A stretch of DNA of 64,000 nt from Desulfoscipio geothermicus DSM 3669 (GCF_900115975.1 NZ_FOYM01000004.1:62001-126000), one strand, 5' to 3'. Numbered from the stretch's first letter, positions 17,098 to 26,878 are shown. Notes: a model not told the origin generated them from the sequence alone. Made by a program: numbers and translations.

Positions 17098-17126
17098 TTA
17101 GGCCTTTAGCGAGGCCTTATTTTTAT
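17098..17126 (+). terminator. Terminator of the lar operon
   Basis: A TAGGCCT/AGGCCTTA hairpin is followed by TTATTTTTATT. Confidence 0.8.
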
Positions 17127-17231
17127 TATTTATTAGCGATTACTTTCGGCCATATTGTCGCAAACGCGATATGCTTTTAAATCATCCGGTGCGCACTACA
17201 CTTAAAAAAGTATTTAGAAATATAATATAAG

Positions 17232-17290
17232 TTCATAAACTTCCCAATCTTTTCTCACAGTTTGTTCACAATTGGTGGGTAGAATATAGT
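17232..17290 (+). promoter_or_regulatory. Direct-repeat operator and promoter of the spy/two-component operon (site A)
   Basis: Hexamers lie 11 bases apart: TTCATA (17232), CCCAAT (17243, poor), CTCACA (17254), TTCACA (17265). CTCACA ends exactly 20 bases before TAGAAT (17280-17285), a plausible -10. The same layout recurs before the units at 28.4, 32.6 (minus) and 32.8 kb. The hexamer fits the TT(A/C/T)A(C/T)A boxes of PhoP-type OmpR regulators. The rest of the gap after larE shows nothing else. Confidence 0.65.
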
Positions 17291-17348
17291 TAGCACAGGG
17301 AAAATAACTAAAATTTCTGTGCAATCAGATGGGAAAGGAGGTGTAATA

Positions 17349-17815
17349 GTGAACAAGAAAATAGTGCTTTTGACCGTTACACTACTTTTGGTATTCGGTA
17401 TTGTCCAGGTGGCTGCGGCGGCCGGAATGGGCTGGGGTGGTAACGGCCCGCGTATGCTTAATAGCGATGACTGGGTCAGCCCGGTGCCTTAAATCTCACT
17501 GACCAGCAAATCGCTAAAATGCAGGAAATCAGGCAAAAAACCTACGCGCAAACCCGCGACCTGCGCATTAAGTTGATGGACAGCATGCAAGAGCTGAAGC
17601 AGCTACAGCTGCAGAAAAACCCGGACAAAGCCAAAATAGACGCCAAGATCAAGGAGATTAACGATCTGCGCGGCAAACTGTATGGCATCGCCCAGCAAAG
17701 CCGGGAGCAGTGCCAGTCTTTACTCACCCAGGAGCAGTTGGCCCAGATGGCCCAAAACAGGGGCAAATGGGGCCGCGGCTTTCGGGGAGGCTTTGGGGCC
17801 GGCAGCACCCAGTAA
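17349..17815 (+). pseudogene. Spy/CpxP-like envelope protein, frameshifted copy
   Basis: GTG behind GGAGGTG opens a frame with a signal peptide (KKIVLLTVTLLLVFGIVQ, cut after VAAAA), then GWGGNGPRMLNSDDWVSPV and a stop after 47 codons. The remaining sequence to 17815 continues the protein in another frame. Comparison with the intact copy at 48154 shows that four bases (GATG) are missing near 17486. The family (LTxxQ motif; here LTDQQ and LTQEQL) consists of helical periplasmic chaperone-like proteins; here it would be exported. It heads the two-component operon. A sequencing error cannot be excluded. Confidence 0.75.
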
Positions 17816-17835
17816 ATGATTTGTTTTGGTAACTG

Positions 17836-17873
17836 AAAAGGGAGGGACGGATTTTATGCGCCCTCCCCTTTTA
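17836..17873 (+). terminator. Hairpin between spy-like gene and response regulator
   Basis: AAAAGGGAGGG pairs with CCCTCCCCTTTT. The T-tract is part of the stem, so it may act as a partial terminator that sets the ratio of the abundant first gene to the regulator. The duplicate at 48645-48682 has the same hairpin. Confidence 0.5.
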
Positions 17874-17966
17874 ACAACGCCCATGAAGCTCAGTTCACGC
17901 CAGTAATATAAAAGTGCTACGGTTTTGCATTATCGTAAAAAGGACGGGGGTAAGGGAGGTGTAAAA

Positions 17967-18665
17967 ATGCAGGAATATGCCGGTAATATACTGGTTGTGG
18001 AAGATGAAGAACCGGTAAGGGAGCTGTTGCGGCTATACCTGGAAAAGGAAGGTTACCAAGTGGAAATAGCCGTGGATGGGGAAGAAGCCCTGCAAAAAGT
18101 GCCCAGCCGCCACCCGGACCTGATCCTTTTGGATATCATGCTGCCTAAAAAGGACGGCTGGGCAGTGTGCCGGGAAATCAGAAAACAACTTTCCATACCC
18201 ATTATTATGCTGACCGCCCGGGGAGAGGAGCTGGACCGGGTGCTGGGCCTGGAAATGGGGGCGGACGATTACATAACCAAGCCCTTTTCCCCCCGGGAAA
18301 TGGTGGCCCGGGTCAAAGCCGTGTTAAGGCGGGTGCACCAGGCGGAGGAAAAAAAAGACGCTGAGGTGATCACTTTACCAGGCCTAATCATAGATAACGC
18401 CGCCAAACAGGTGGAAATGAACGGGCAGGTTTTCTCCATGCCCCCCAAGGAGTTTGAGCTTTTGTGGTTTTTGGCCGCTAACCCGGACCGGGTTTTTACG
18501 CGGGAACAGCTGCTGCAGCAGGTTTGGGATTATGACTACCTGGGTGACCCTCGCACCGTGGACACGCATATCAAACGTTTGCGCGAAAAACTCAGCGCCC
18601 ATACGGGTAAGCGCTACATAAAAACGGTCTGGGGCCAGGGCTATAAATTTGAGGCAGGCAATTAA
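17967..18665 (+). CDS. OmpR/PhoP-type response regulator
   Basis: A 232-aa regulator. The receiver domain (residues about 5-120) has the acidic pair VVEDEE, phospho-acceptor Asp56 in LLDIMLPKKDG, the switch threonine in MLTARG and lysine in TKPFSP. The C-terminal winged helix (about 135-230) has the OmpR recognition segment DPRTVDTHIKRLREKL. The start at ATG 17967 follows GGAGGTG. It is followed without a gap by its kinase. The 11-bp direct repeats before this operon are of the type bound by such regulators, so autoregulation is likely. A receiver-truncated copy lies at 48717-49311. Confidence 0.92.
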   Translation: MQEYAGNILVVEDEEPVRELLRLYLEKEGYQVEIAVDGEEALQKVPSRHPDLILLDIMLPKKDGWAVCREIRKQLSIPIIMLTARGEELDRVLGLEMGADDYITKPFSPREMVARVKAVLRRVHQAEEKKDAEVITLPGLIIDNAAKQVEMNGQVFSMPPKEFELLWFLAANPDRVFTREQLLQQVWDYDYLGDPRTVDTHIKRLREKLSAHTGKRYIKTVWGQGYKFEAGN

Positions 18666-20438
18666 ATGTTCAAAAGTTTATTTAGCAAGCTAATGTCCAC
18701 CTACATCGCCATTATTTTAATCACCCTGCTGGTGCTGGGCCTGGCCATGTCCTACCTGTTGGGTGACTACTATTACTCTACTAAAGAGGCAGAGCTATTA
18801 AATAAAGGCCGGGAAGTGTCGCGCATTATGGCTGAAAACACCGGACAGAACCGGCCTGCCGCCGATGTAGTGGACATTTTAAACCGTTTTGGGGATAATC
18901 ACATGTCCTTAATCAACAGGGATAAGCTTTTACTGATGGCCCACAGCGAATTTTCCGGCACTTCGCGGCGTTTCTGGCTGGAACCGGTCGACGCCCAAAA
19001 GCTTCTGGATGGCCAAACCGTTTCCAGGCGGGGGTATCTCCCCCGTTTTGAACAACTGGTTATTTTTGCCGCCGTGCCTATGCTGGTAAATAACGAGGTG
19101 CAGGGAGCGCTGCTTCTGTCGGCCCCGATGGCCGATATCACCGATACCGTTGGGGCTGTGCGCCGGTTGATGTTCTTGGCCGCCCTGCCGGCCCTGTTGC
19201 TGGCGGCCCTGCTGGGTTTATTATTATCCCGTTCGGTGGCCCGGCCGCTGCGCCGGCTCAGTGAAGCCACCGTACAAATAGCGGACGGTGATTATAAACA
19301 GCGGGTGGAACTTAAGTCCGGTGATGAAATCGGCCACCTGGCGCAAAATTTCAACCGTATGGCTTTATCTCTGGAAGAGACCGTGGGCGCATTGGCCCTG
19401 GAAAAGGAGAAAATAGAAAACATTCTGGCCCACATGGCCGAAGGGGTGGTAGCTGTAGACGGCGCCAACCGGGTGATTTTACTTAACAATCGGGCGGCCC
19501 GCACCTTCGGGTTGGGGGAATCCGCAGACTTTTTAGCGCAAGCCTACGGGGAACCCGTCCCGGATAAACAGTTGCATGAATTGTTTGCCAAGGTTCTAGC
19601 ATCCGGGGAGCCGTGCAGCAGGGAATATACACCTGATGGCGGGCGGACTTATACCCTGGCCCATATTTCTCTGCTAACTGACCAGACAGGCTACAGCTTC
19701 GGTGCCGTGGGCGTGTTGCAGGATATTACCGAATTAAGGAAACTGGATCAACTGCGCCGGGACTTCGTGGCCAACGTATCCCACGAATTGCGTACTCCCC
19801 TCACTTCGGTCCAGGGTTACGTGGAAGCCATGCTGGATCGCGCCATCCCTGGCGAGGACCAAGACAAGTACCTGACCATTATCCACCGGGAAACGCTGCG
19901 CCTAAAAAAATTAATCTATGACCTGTTGGATTTATCGCGGATTGAATCGCGTAAGGAAAGATGGGATATGAACGAAATAGACGTACCGGAACTTGTGGAC
20001 CAGGTATTGGTAAAACTGCGACCGCTTATAAAAAAGCAGCAGGTAACTGTTGACAGGTATTTTCCGGACCAGTTGCCGCCAATGCTGGGCAACGAAGACC
20101 GCATTGAACAGGTGCTGGTGAACCTGCTGGACAACGCCGTAAAATTTTCATGCCCCGGCGGGAAGGTTACGGTGCGGGCGCAGGCGCAGGATGATAACAT
20201 CACGGTCAGTATCGCCGACCAGGGGCCGGGCATCCCGCCCGAAGACCTGGAACATATTTGGGAGCGCTTTCACCGGGTGGAGAAATCCCGTTCCCGGGCT
20301 TTGGGGGGTACGGGGCTGGGGCTGGCCATCGCCCGGCAAATTGTGGAGGCCCACGGCGGTAAAGTAAGCGTGCAGAGCGAAGCGGGCCAGGGGTCCACCT
20401 TTAGTTTTACTATGAAAACTGTACCGGCTGAAATATAA
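18666..20438 (+). CDS. Membrane sensor histidine kinase (PhoR/ResE type)
   Basis: A 590-aa kinase whose ATG directly follows the regulator stop. Helix 1 (residues about 10-32) and helix 2 (about 170-192) enclose an external sensing domain of about 135 residues. HAMP (about 193-245), PAS (about 255-360), HisKA with the phosphorylated histidine His373 in [10 protein letters not shown], and HATPase_c ([48 protein letters not shown]) follow. The layout is that of PhoR/ResE/VicK kinases. Neighbouring Spy-like protein and MacAB-type exporter suggest it senses envelope or antimicrobial stress. The signal is not known. Confidence 0.92.
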   Translation: MFKSLFSKLMSTYIAIILITLLVLGLAMSYLLGDYYYSTKEAELLNKGREVSRIMAENTGQNRPAADVVDILNRFGDNHMSLINRDKLLLMAHSEFSGTSRRFWLEPVDAQKLLDGQTVSRRGYLPRFEQLVIFAAVPMLVNNEVQGALLLSAPMADITDTVGAVRRLMFLAALPALLLAALLGLLLSRSVARPLRRLSEATVQIADGDYKQRVELKSGDEIGHLAQNFNRMALSLEETVGALALEKEKIENILAHMAEGVVAVDGANRVILLNNRAARTFGLGESADFLAQAYGEPVPDKQLHELFAKVLASGEPCSREYTPDGGRTYTLAHISLLTDQTGYSFGAVGVLQDITELRKLDQLRRDFVANVSHELRTPLTSVQGYVEAMLDRAIPGEDQDKYLTIIHRETLRLKKLIYDLLDLSRIESRKERWDMNEIDVPELVDQVLVKLRPLIKKQQVTVDRYFPDQLPPMLGNEDRIEQVLVNLLDNAVKFSCPGGKVTVRAQAQDDNITVSIADQGPGIPPEDLEHIWERFHRVEKSRSRALGGTGLGLAIARQIVEAHGGKVSVQSEAGQGSTFSFTMKTVPAEI

Positions 20439-20483
20439 GGTTAAAGGATCATGGTAATTTTTTCAGCCAGTGGGGGGGGTAAT

Positions 20484-20702
20484 ATGCACCACTCGATTAC
20501 GGGTTTTAACCTGGGAAATTGGTTGTGGCCCATCATGATTATCGGTATCGTTGGTTTGGTTTACCTGGTGGCCAAATGTGGTAAGCAAGATCTTTCCACC
20601 CTTGACGAGGAGGAAATAGCGGCTGAACAATGCCCCAACCTGTACGCGGAGCTGATTCAGCTTAGGGAAGAAGTGCAGCGGCTAAAGGGTAAATCGCCAT
20701 AG
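20484..20702 (+). CDS. Small membrane protein with coiled tail
   Basis: About 72 aa. After a short N-terminus (MHHSITGFNLGN) comes one membrane helix (WLWPIMIIGIVGLVYLVAKC), then an acidic cytoplasmic tail ending in a likely helical segment LYAELIQLREEVQRLKG. A run of G before ATG 20484 is the probable ribosome-binding site; an upstream ATG at 20451 has none. It sits between the sensor kinase and the exporter genes. It resembles small accessory membrane proteins of stress operons. I do not recognise a family. Confidence 0.6.
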   Translation: MHHSITGFNLGNWLWPIMIIGIVGLVYLVAKCGKQDLSTLDEEEIAAEQCPNLYAELIQLREEVQRLKGKSP

Positions 20703-20841
20703 AAGCCACAGGTAACAGGAAATAAAATGCACCGGGTAGCCTTTGGTAAGCAAAAAAGATGGCCACACTAGACAGACGGGTTGCTATTGTGAAATTTTGC
20801 AAAATAACAAGTCCACTACAGAAAAAATACTAGAGAAGGTG

Positions 20842-21381
20842 ATGATAAGTTTGCGCCTTAAAAAAGTCATATTCTTGCTCATTAGCCTGCTTGTTTTTGT
20901 ACTGCTTCAGGGCTGTAATTCAGGAAGCAATGATACCGCCAATGCCCCCGCGCAAAGCTCCGGCCAGTCCTCCCAAAATGTAACCCGGTGGGGTGGTCCG
21001 GAAAGGCCGGCGGATTTATGGGGCCAGGTCAAGACCATTCGGGGCAACAAACTGACTGTTTTTAAAGTGGAAAACAACATTGCTCAAACGGAGGAAGAAA
21101 GGGAAGCGCTGCGGGGTCAAATGCAGTCTTTAAGCCCTGAGGAAAGGGCCCAGGCCCGGGCGGAGCGGATTAAGGTGAGTGACGAAACGGTGGACATTAT
21201 CATCCCGGTGGGCGTGCCGGTGATCGCCACCGGTAATTTTGGCGGGGAAGCCGCGGAAGTGGACATTTCCCAAATTAAACAGGGCGACATAGTTAAATTC
21301 TGGCTGGAAGAGGAACCTTCTGGCGAGGGGGAGTCAATGGCTGAATTTGTGCAAATTAATCAAGGCGGCTATGGTCAGTAG
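20842..21381 (+). CDS. Putative lipoprotein of the envelope operon
   Basis: About 180 aa. The N-terminus LRLKKVIFLLISLLVF ends in a lipobox VLLQGC, so it should be a lipid-anchored surface protein. A Ser/Asn/Ala-rich linker follows, then a domain with VKTIRGNKLTVFKVENN and SPEERAQARAERI. The latter is an LTxxQ-like stretch, and the domain has OB-like strands thereafter. TTG 20851 is an alternative start with a better-spaced AAGGTGATG site. Its place before the ABC exporter genes suggests a role in substrate handling or sensing. No family name can be given. Confidence 0.6.
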   Translation: MISLRLKKVIFLLISLLVFVLLQGCNSGSNDTANAPAQSSGQSSQNVTRWGGPERPADLWGQVKTIRGNKLTVFKVENNIAQTEEEREALRGQMQSLSPEERAQARAERIKVSDETVDIIIPVGVPVIATGNFGGEAAEVDISQIKQGDIVKFWLEEEPSGEGESMAEFVQINQGGYGQ

Positions 21382-21399
21382 CTTTATGGGGGCTAATTT

Positions 21400-22098
21400 A
21401 TGATTGTGATGCGAGATATCGTCAAAATATATAAAAACGGCCTGCTGGAATTAAAGGCCCTGGATCAGGTCAGCTTAACGGTGTCCAAAGGGGAATTTGT
21501 CGCCATCACAGGCACCTCCGGATCGGGTAAATCCACTCTGATGCACATCATGGGCTGTCTCGACCGGCCCAATGCCGGGGAATATTTCCTGGACGGGGAA
21601 GATGTACTGGCCTGCCCCGAACAAAAGCTGGCCGCCGTGCGCAACTGCAAAATAGGATTTGTGTTTCAAAAGTTTAATTTACTGCCCAAGCTGGACGCCC
21701 AGACCAACGTGGAAATCCCGCTAATTTACCGGGGCGAGGATAGGAGCGTTTCCCGGGAGCGGGCCGCCCGGCTCCTGGAAATGGTGGGCCTGGGCGACCG
21801 GCTGCGCCACCGGCCCAACGAACTGTCCGGAGGCCAGCAGCAGCGGGTGGCCATCGCCCGGGCGCTAATCGGCGATCCCCCTTTGATTTTAGCCGACGAA
21901 CCCACGGGGAACCTGGACTCCCGCTCGGGGGCGGAAATCATGGAACTGTTTAAACAACTGAACAACCAGGGGCGTACCTTGGTTTTAATCACCCATGACC
22001 AGGACATTGCCCGGCAGGCCAACCGGATTATTTACCTGCAGGACGGCCGGGTGATACCGGCCTCCGGGGGTACTGCAGCGAAAAGAGAGGTGAGTTGA
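21400..22098 (+). CDS. MacB/LolD-type ABC transporter ATPase
   Basis: A 232-aa nucleotide-binding subunit. Walker A is GTSGSGKST (residues about 38-46), the Q-loop lies in GFVFQKFNLLP, the signature is LSGGQQQRVAIARAL, Walker B is LILADEPTGNLD, and the switch histidine is in LITHD. It belongs to the MacB/LolD/FtsE subfamily that drives mechanotransmission rather than ordinary transport. It is followed two bases later by the MacA-like gene and then by the permease, forming an ABC type VII exporter. Confidence 0.92.
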   Translation: MIVMRDIVKIYKNGLLELKALDQVSLTVSKGEFVAITGTSGSGKSTLMHIMGCLDRPNAGEYFLDGEDVLACPEQKLAAVRNCKIGFVFQKFNLLPKLDAQTNVEIPLIYRGEDRSVSRERAARLLEMVGLGDRLRHRPNELSGGQQQRVAIARALIGDPPLILADEPTGNLDSRSGAEIMELFKQLNNQGRTLVLITHDQDIARQANRIIYLQDGRVIPASGGTAAKREVS

Positions 22099-22099
22099 C

Positions 22100-23314
22100 T
22101 TGAGTCTACCGGAAAAGCTGACTGGCTTAAAAAATAAAAAAACATTTCTAATCATAGCAGCGGCTTTGTGTCTTTCCATTGCCCTTGGCCTGTATTCTTT
22201 TGCGGTCGGCCGCGGTGGGGAAGCGGTGGCCGAAGAAATAAAGGAAGTAACGGTAAAAAAGGGGGAGCTGAAAATTGACCTGGCCGCGGACGGTAAAGCC
22301 GAACTGGACACGGTGGGGCTGAATTTTCAAATTAATGGAGTAATTAAGGAAATCTCCGTCCAACCGGGTGATCAAGTTAAGGCCGGGGATATCATTGCCC
22401 GGCTGGACGCGGAAAAATACCAGCTGGAGTTGGAAGCCGCCCGGGCGGGTTACGAAGCGGCCCGGGCCAAGCTGGCTAAAGCCAAAGATGATTATAACAA
22501 TAAACTGATCGCGGCCAAGGAAAAAATGGACAACGCCATGCTGGTCTACCAGCCCATGAGCGAAGTGCCCGACATTTTCCCGGCGCAGGAAGTGGCTTTA
22601 AAAAAACTGGCCGCGGACAGCGCCCGGGAGGCCTATGAAGCGGCCAAGCGGGCCACTTCAGATATCCAAATGGAAGAAGCCGCTGTGGCCCAGGCCCTGG
22701 TTAACCTGAAAAAGGCGGAAAAGAACCTGGAGGATACTGTGTTAAGAGCCCCGGTGAACGGTACAGTGCTCTACATTGCCAATAAGGTGGGGGAAACCGT
22801 GTCCGGCGGAGGGGATAATGCGGACAAACAATTTGCCGTGGTGTCCACCGGCGATGCCGTGACGGTTATTTCCCAGGTCCTGGAGCTGGATATTGCCGAG
22901 GTGACACTGGGCCAGGCGGCGGAGGTGGAGTTTGAAGCCCTGCCGGGTGAGACATTTTCTGGTAAAGTTGGCGGTATTGAAGCATTGCCTGTTTCAGACC
23001 CTAGCGGCATTGTCGCGTATGAGGTCAGTATACTGCTTGATCAGCCCGACGCCCGGATTAAAAACGGCATGACGGGGGCCGTGTCCTTGATCATTGAACA
23101 AAAGAAAGATGTATTAATTATTCCCAACGCAGCGGTGAAAAGGGTGGACGGCGCGGCAGTGGTGGAAATGTATAACGAGGCCGGTGAAATTGTGACCCGA
23201 AAGGTTAAGACGGGCTTTACCGATGGCAGTAACGTGGAAGTGATTGACGGCTTGCAGCAGGGAGATAAAGTGGTCATCCGGACCAGGCCCGCCGGCCAGG
23301 GGGGTAAGGTGTGA
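22100..23314 (+). CDS. MacA-like periplasmic adaptor (HlyD/RND-MFP family)
   Basis: About 404 aa with TTG start. An N-terminal membrane anchor (residues about 15-33) is followed by a first half-lipoyl motif (EISVQPGDQVKAGDIIARLD). Next come an alpha-helical hairpin of about 100 residues rich in Ala, Lys and Glu, the second half (VLRAPVNGTVLYIANKVGETV), and beta-barrel and membrane-proximal domains. Such adaptors link a MacB permease to an outer channel in Gram-negatives; in Firmicutes they act in antimicrobial peptide export or resistance. The end overlaps the macB-like start by four bases. Confidence 0.88.
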   Translation: MSLPEKLTGLKNKKTFLIIAAALCLSIALGLYSFAVGRGGEAVAEEIKEVTVKKGELKIDLAADGKAELDTVGLNFQINGVIKEISVQPGDQVKAGDIIARLDAEKYQLELEAARAGYEAARAKLAKAKDDYNNKLIAAKEKMDNAMLVYQPMSEVPDIFPAQEVALKKLAADSAREAYEAAKRATSDIQMEEAAVAQALVNLKKAEKNLEDTVLRAPVNGTVLYIANKVGETVSGGGDNADKQFAVVSTGDAVTVISQVLELDIAEVTLGQAAEVEFEALPGETFSGKVGGIEALPVSDPSGIVAYEVSILLDQPDARIKNGMTGAVSLIIEQKKDVLIIPNAAVKRVDGAAVVEMYNEAGEIVTRKVKTGFTDGSNVEVIDGLQQGDKVVIRTRPAGQGGKV

Positions 23315-24504
23315 AATACAGTGAACTGATTAAAATGGTCTTTGTAAACATCTACGCCAATAAATTCCGGGCCTTTCTCACCGCCCTGGGCATTATTGTG
23401 GGCGCGGCTACCATTTTGCTGGTGGTGGCCGTGGGCAAGGGCGGCGAGGCCTCGGTGGCGGAGCAGTTTGCCAAACTTAACGCCGGCACCATTTATGTCA
23501 TGTCCGCCCGGGGGAGCGATATGTACAGAAAGCCCTTAACCACCACCGATGTGGAGGCCATCAAAGAAAAAGCGCCCTCGGTGGAAATGGTCACCATAGC
23601 TATTAATGGCAAGGTTGAAGCTAGTTATAACGACATCACTTTTCAGGGCGATGCGATCGGCGCCTTTCCCGAATACCAGGCCCTGAGCAACCTGAAACTG
23701 CAAGCGGGCGCGTTCATCAGCGATGAAGACAATGAGCAAAGAAACCGGGTGGCCGTGCTGGGGGCGGAACTGGCCGAAGAGTTGTTCGGCGGTGATGCGG
23801 CGGCCGCCGTGGGCAGTACCGTCAAAATCGACCGGCGCAACTTCCAGGTTATCGGGGTGCTGGAGCGGCTGGGGGACGCCACGGGCGGCGTCAATACCGA
23901 TGAAAGTGCTATTGTGCCGTACGTGGTGGCGGAAAAATATATCCTAGGCGCCAACGTGTACCCCCGCATGATCGCCCTGGCCAGGGATTTGGAAAGCGTG
24001 CCCTCGGCCATGCGGGAAATTGCCGGGGTGCTCCGGGAAACGCACCGTATCCGCGGGCAGGATGACTTTATGATCAGGGATGCCGGCAGCCGCCTGGCCG
24101 CGGCCCAGGATACGGCCCGCACCATGTCCGTACTGCTGGTCATCGTAGCCACTATAGTGCTGATCGTGGGCGGCATCGGCATCATGAACGTCATGTTTGT
24201 CTCAGTCAAGGAGCGCACCAGGGAGATCGGCATCTTAAAGGCCATCGGGGCCAGGAAAACCGATATCCTGCTCCAGTTTTTGCTGGAGGCGGTAATCATC
24301 AGCCTGGCCGGAGGGGTGATTGGGGTGGCCCTGGGCGCGCTGGTGGTCCCCCTGATGCAGTATTTTGATTTGCAGGCTATGCCGACTCCGCTGGGTGGAA
24401 TTTTGGGGCTGGTTTTCTCCGTGTTCACGGGCACTTTTTTCGGCTATTACCCGGCCCTGAAAGCCGCGGGCTTAAGCCCGCTGGAGGCATTGAGTCACGA
24501 ATAA
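23311..24504 (+). CDS. MacB-like permease (FtsX fold)
   Basis: A 397-aa membrane subunit. Helix 1 lies near residues 15-40 (FRAFLTALGIIVGAATILL), an extracellular MacB core domain covers about 45-260, and three helices follow with the FtsX signature ([25 protein letters not shown]), ending SPLEALSHE. GTG start overlaps the adaptor stop. With the ATPase and adaptor it forms a MacAB-type exporter for peptides or lipophilic toxins. Two fragments of this gene are present in the condensed duplicate at 49.3 kb. Confidence 0.9.
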   Translation: MKYSELIKMVFVNIYANKFRAFLTALGIIVGAATILLVVAVGKGGEASVAEQFAKLNAGTIYVMSARGSDMYRKPLTTTDVEAIKEKAPSVEMVTIAINGKVEASYNDITFQGDAIGAFPEYQALSNLKLQAGAFISDEDNEQRNRVAVLGAELAEELFGGDAAAAVGSTVKIDRRNFQVIGVLERLGDATGGVNTDESAIVPYVVAEKYILGANVYPRMIALARDLESVPSAMREIAGVLRETHRIRGQDDFMIRDAGSRLAAAQDTARTMSVLLVIVATIVLIVGGIGIMNVMFVSVKERTREIGILKAIGARKTDILLQFLLEAVIISLAGGVIGVALGALVVPLMQYFDLQAMPTPLGGILGLVFSVFTGTFFGYYPALKAAGLSPLEALSHE

Positions 24505-24512
24505 CGCGAATA

Positions 24513-24586
24513 AAGGTGCCTGTCTGGCACTCCTTAATTTCGACAAAAAACGGATATTAAAAATTATTGTCGGTGCCAGGCATCAA
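24513..24586. repeat. GGTGCCTG/CAGGCATC inverted repeat
   Basis: GGTGCCTGtctGGCAC at the left end and GTGCCAGGCATC at the right end can pair around an AT-rich centre. A shortened relative follows the macB fragment at 49520-49550, so the element was copied with the operon. Confidence 0.55.
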
Positions 24587-24611
24587 TAATCTACATGGGA
24601 GGCGGGGTTAG

Positions 24612-25775
24612 TTGTTAAAAAAATTGCTGCTTGCGATTTTAATTGTCAGCTTTACGTTCAGTGGGCTGCAGCCTGCGTTGGCCAGGGAACCCGCGCGGCC
24701 CGAGCTTACCCTGAACGAGGCCATAGAAAAGGCGATTAAGCACAGCGAAGTGGTCAAAAAAGCTGATTTGGAAATAGATCGCACCGAAGCGCTTAGGGAT
24801 GAGGCGTCTGATCAGCTGGATTTTATCCCCACCGTCGGAGATGTGGTCTATTATGATCCGCAGTTTGAAATTGCCTGGGCCTCCTTGCTGCAGGCGGACC
24901 TGACCTGGCGCATGTCTAAAAAAAGTTACGACGCCCGGCTGGACGGCATCGCCCTGGATACCTACCAGCTGTACTGGAATGTTTTAAAGGCCCGGGAAAG
25001 TGTAGAAGTAAAAGAAATTGTTCTTGAGCAAGCCCGCCTGGAACTGCAGCAATCCCGGGCGGCCTACCAGCATGGAATTGTGGCCAAGTTCGGCCAAGGT
25101 AACTCAGCCGGAACAACCATGATGGCGCTGGATCAGGCCGAGGCGGCGATGGATAAAGCGGAAAGCGACCTGGCGGCGGCGCAAAATGAACTGGATCACG
25201 CTTACACGGAATTTAACCAGTTGGTGGGGCTGTGGCCCGAGGACCGGCCGGTGTTGGTGGACGAACTGGAATTTCACCCGCTGGAGGTAACCAACCTGGA
25301 CACCGAGGTTAACCGCGCTCTGGAGAACAGCCCGTCCGTGTGGCTGGCCGAGCAGGGGGTGCAGCTTCAGGAATATATTAACGACCTGGCGTGGGCCAAG
25401 GGGCAGTATACCCCCTACGATGCCCGGGAGGCGGAATTGGAGCAGGCCGAACTGGACGCCCAAAGCGCCAAAGATGCCACCCGCCTCCTGGTGCGAGACC
25501 TGTACTATACCCTGAAAAACCTGGAGGAATCTTATAAGTCTGCGGAAAAGGGAGTGACCAGGGCCGAGGAGGAACTAAAAACCAAAGAGTTGATGTACCA
25601 GGCCGGGGTTGCCGGCAAACTTGATGTGGCAGCCGCAGAGGTTGCCTTGGCCGAGGCGGAGCAACTGCTGAAAGAACTAGCCGCCCAGCACGCCTACACC
25701 AAGCTGCTATTCCAGAAGCCCTGGGCGCCCGCCTACAGCACGCTGGGCGGTACGAGCGGGTCTTCAGGTAAGTAA
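24612..25775 (+). CDS. TolC-family coiled-coil protein
   Basis: A 387-aa exported protein. A signal peptide (LLLAILIVSFTFSGLQPALA) is followed by the TolC-family opening LTLNEAIEKAIKHS. Long alpha-helical coiled segments rich in Glu and Ala follow, including the paired repeat regions around LYWNVLKARESVEVKE and DLYYTLKNLEESYKSAE. TolC proteins form outer-membrane ducts. In an organism that looks Gram-positive, the family member must either sit on the outer side of the cell membrane or act as a shorter scaffold. TTG start follows GGAGGCGGGG. It completes a MacA-MacB-TolC set. Confidence 0.75.
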   Translation: MLKKLLLAILIVSFTFSGLQPALAREPARPELTLNEAIEKAIKHSEVVKKADLEIDRTEALRDEASDQLDFIPTVGDVVYYDPQFEIAWASLLQADLTWRMSKKSYDARLDGIALDTYQLYWNVLKARESVEVKEIVLEQARLELQQSRAAYQHGIVAKFGQGNSAGTTMMALDQAEAAMDKAESDLAAAQNELDHAYTEFNQLVGLWPEDRPVLVDELEFHPLEVTNLDTEVNRALENSPSVWLAEQGVQLQEYINDLAWAKGQYTPYDAREAELEQAELDAQSAKDATRLLVRDLYYTLKNLEESYKSAEKGVTRAEEELKTKELMYQAGVAGKLDVAAAEVALAEAEQLLKELAAQHAYTKLLFQKPWAPAYSTLGGTSGSSGK

Positions 25776-25821
25776 TATCGTAAGTATATTTAAATAATTA
25801 AGGGAACATCGTGGAGTGGAG

Positions 25822-26780
25822 ATGGGTATTTTACGAGATAATAAATTACTTTTGATAACCCTGTTATTGTAATTGTCGGGATATTATTCTTAGCCTATCA
25901 AAACGCTGATCTATTTAACCCCGGAACCGAAGATAAAGATACCTTCGGAGATGCAGTTGAAAAACCTTCTAATTTAAAAACACCGGAACCACCACCCCAA
26001 ACACCTTCGGAAAAACAGGATTCCCCCAAAAGCCTAGAGCCGGTTCTGTATCAGGTGGCAGCCGGGGATACCTTGAGCGGCATAGCGGAGCGTTACGGTA
26101 TTGATGTGGAAACCATCCTGGGGGCCAATGACCTGCCCAACCCCCACCGGCTGGACGTGGGCCAGGAACTGGTCATTCTGCCGGTAAAGGGTTTGCTGCA
26201 CCGGGTTGTACCGGGGGAAACCCTTGCGGCAATAGCGCTGCGCTACCGGGTTGAAGTTGAAAGCATTCTGGAAGCAAATAGTAACCTTGACCCCCTTGGT
26301 CTGCAGCCCGGGCAGAAGATAATCATCCCCGGAGCCAGGCCGGTAAGAACGATGAGATCAACGGCCAATGTACCGGCAACTTCCCGCAGCGGCACGGCCA
26401 GGAAATTCACTTTACCGGTCCAGGGCCGCCTTACCGCCGGGTATGGGCAGCGCACCCATCCCATTACCGGCAGCCGGGACTTTCACGAGGGCTGGGATTT
26501 GGCCGCGCCGGAAGGAACGCCGATCAGGGCGGCCGCGGCCGGCCGGGTGACCTTCGCCGGCTGGGACGGCGGTTACGGGCTGGCGGTTAGGATCGACCAC
26601 GGCAATGGCGTTACTACTCTATACGCTCACGCCTCTTCCATCCTGGTGTCCGTGGGAGAACAGGTTTCCCCGGGAACGGTGATCGCCAGGGTGGGCAATA
26701 CAGGGCTATCCACCGGGCCACATGTGCATTTGGAAGTCCGGGTCGATGGCCGTCCGGTGGACCCGGGGCAATATTTTTAA
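25822..26780 (+). pseudogene. LysM/M23 peptidoglycan endopeptidase with frameshift in its membrane anchor
   Basis: ATG 25822 opens GILRDNKLLLITLLL and then meets TAA at 25870. Reading one base back continues the membrane helix naturally (VIVGILFLAYQNADLF) and stays open to 26780, so a single base has probably been lost near 25869. The rest is intact: a Pro/Glu linker, two LysM domains (residues about 75-175) and an M23 domain with HEGWD and HVHLEV zinc ligands. The enzyme would be anchored outside and cut peptidoglycan cross-links. Without repair, only internal starts such as GTG 26055 remain. Sequencing error is possible. Confidence 0.7.
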
Positions 26781-26878
26781 TGCTGGGTTTTTACCTGAGC
26801 ATGATTTCAGACCTGCGTTAAAGTGAGGCAATTTTATGGACCGGGCCATTAGCTTGCAGTTAAAAGGAAGGTTCGCGC

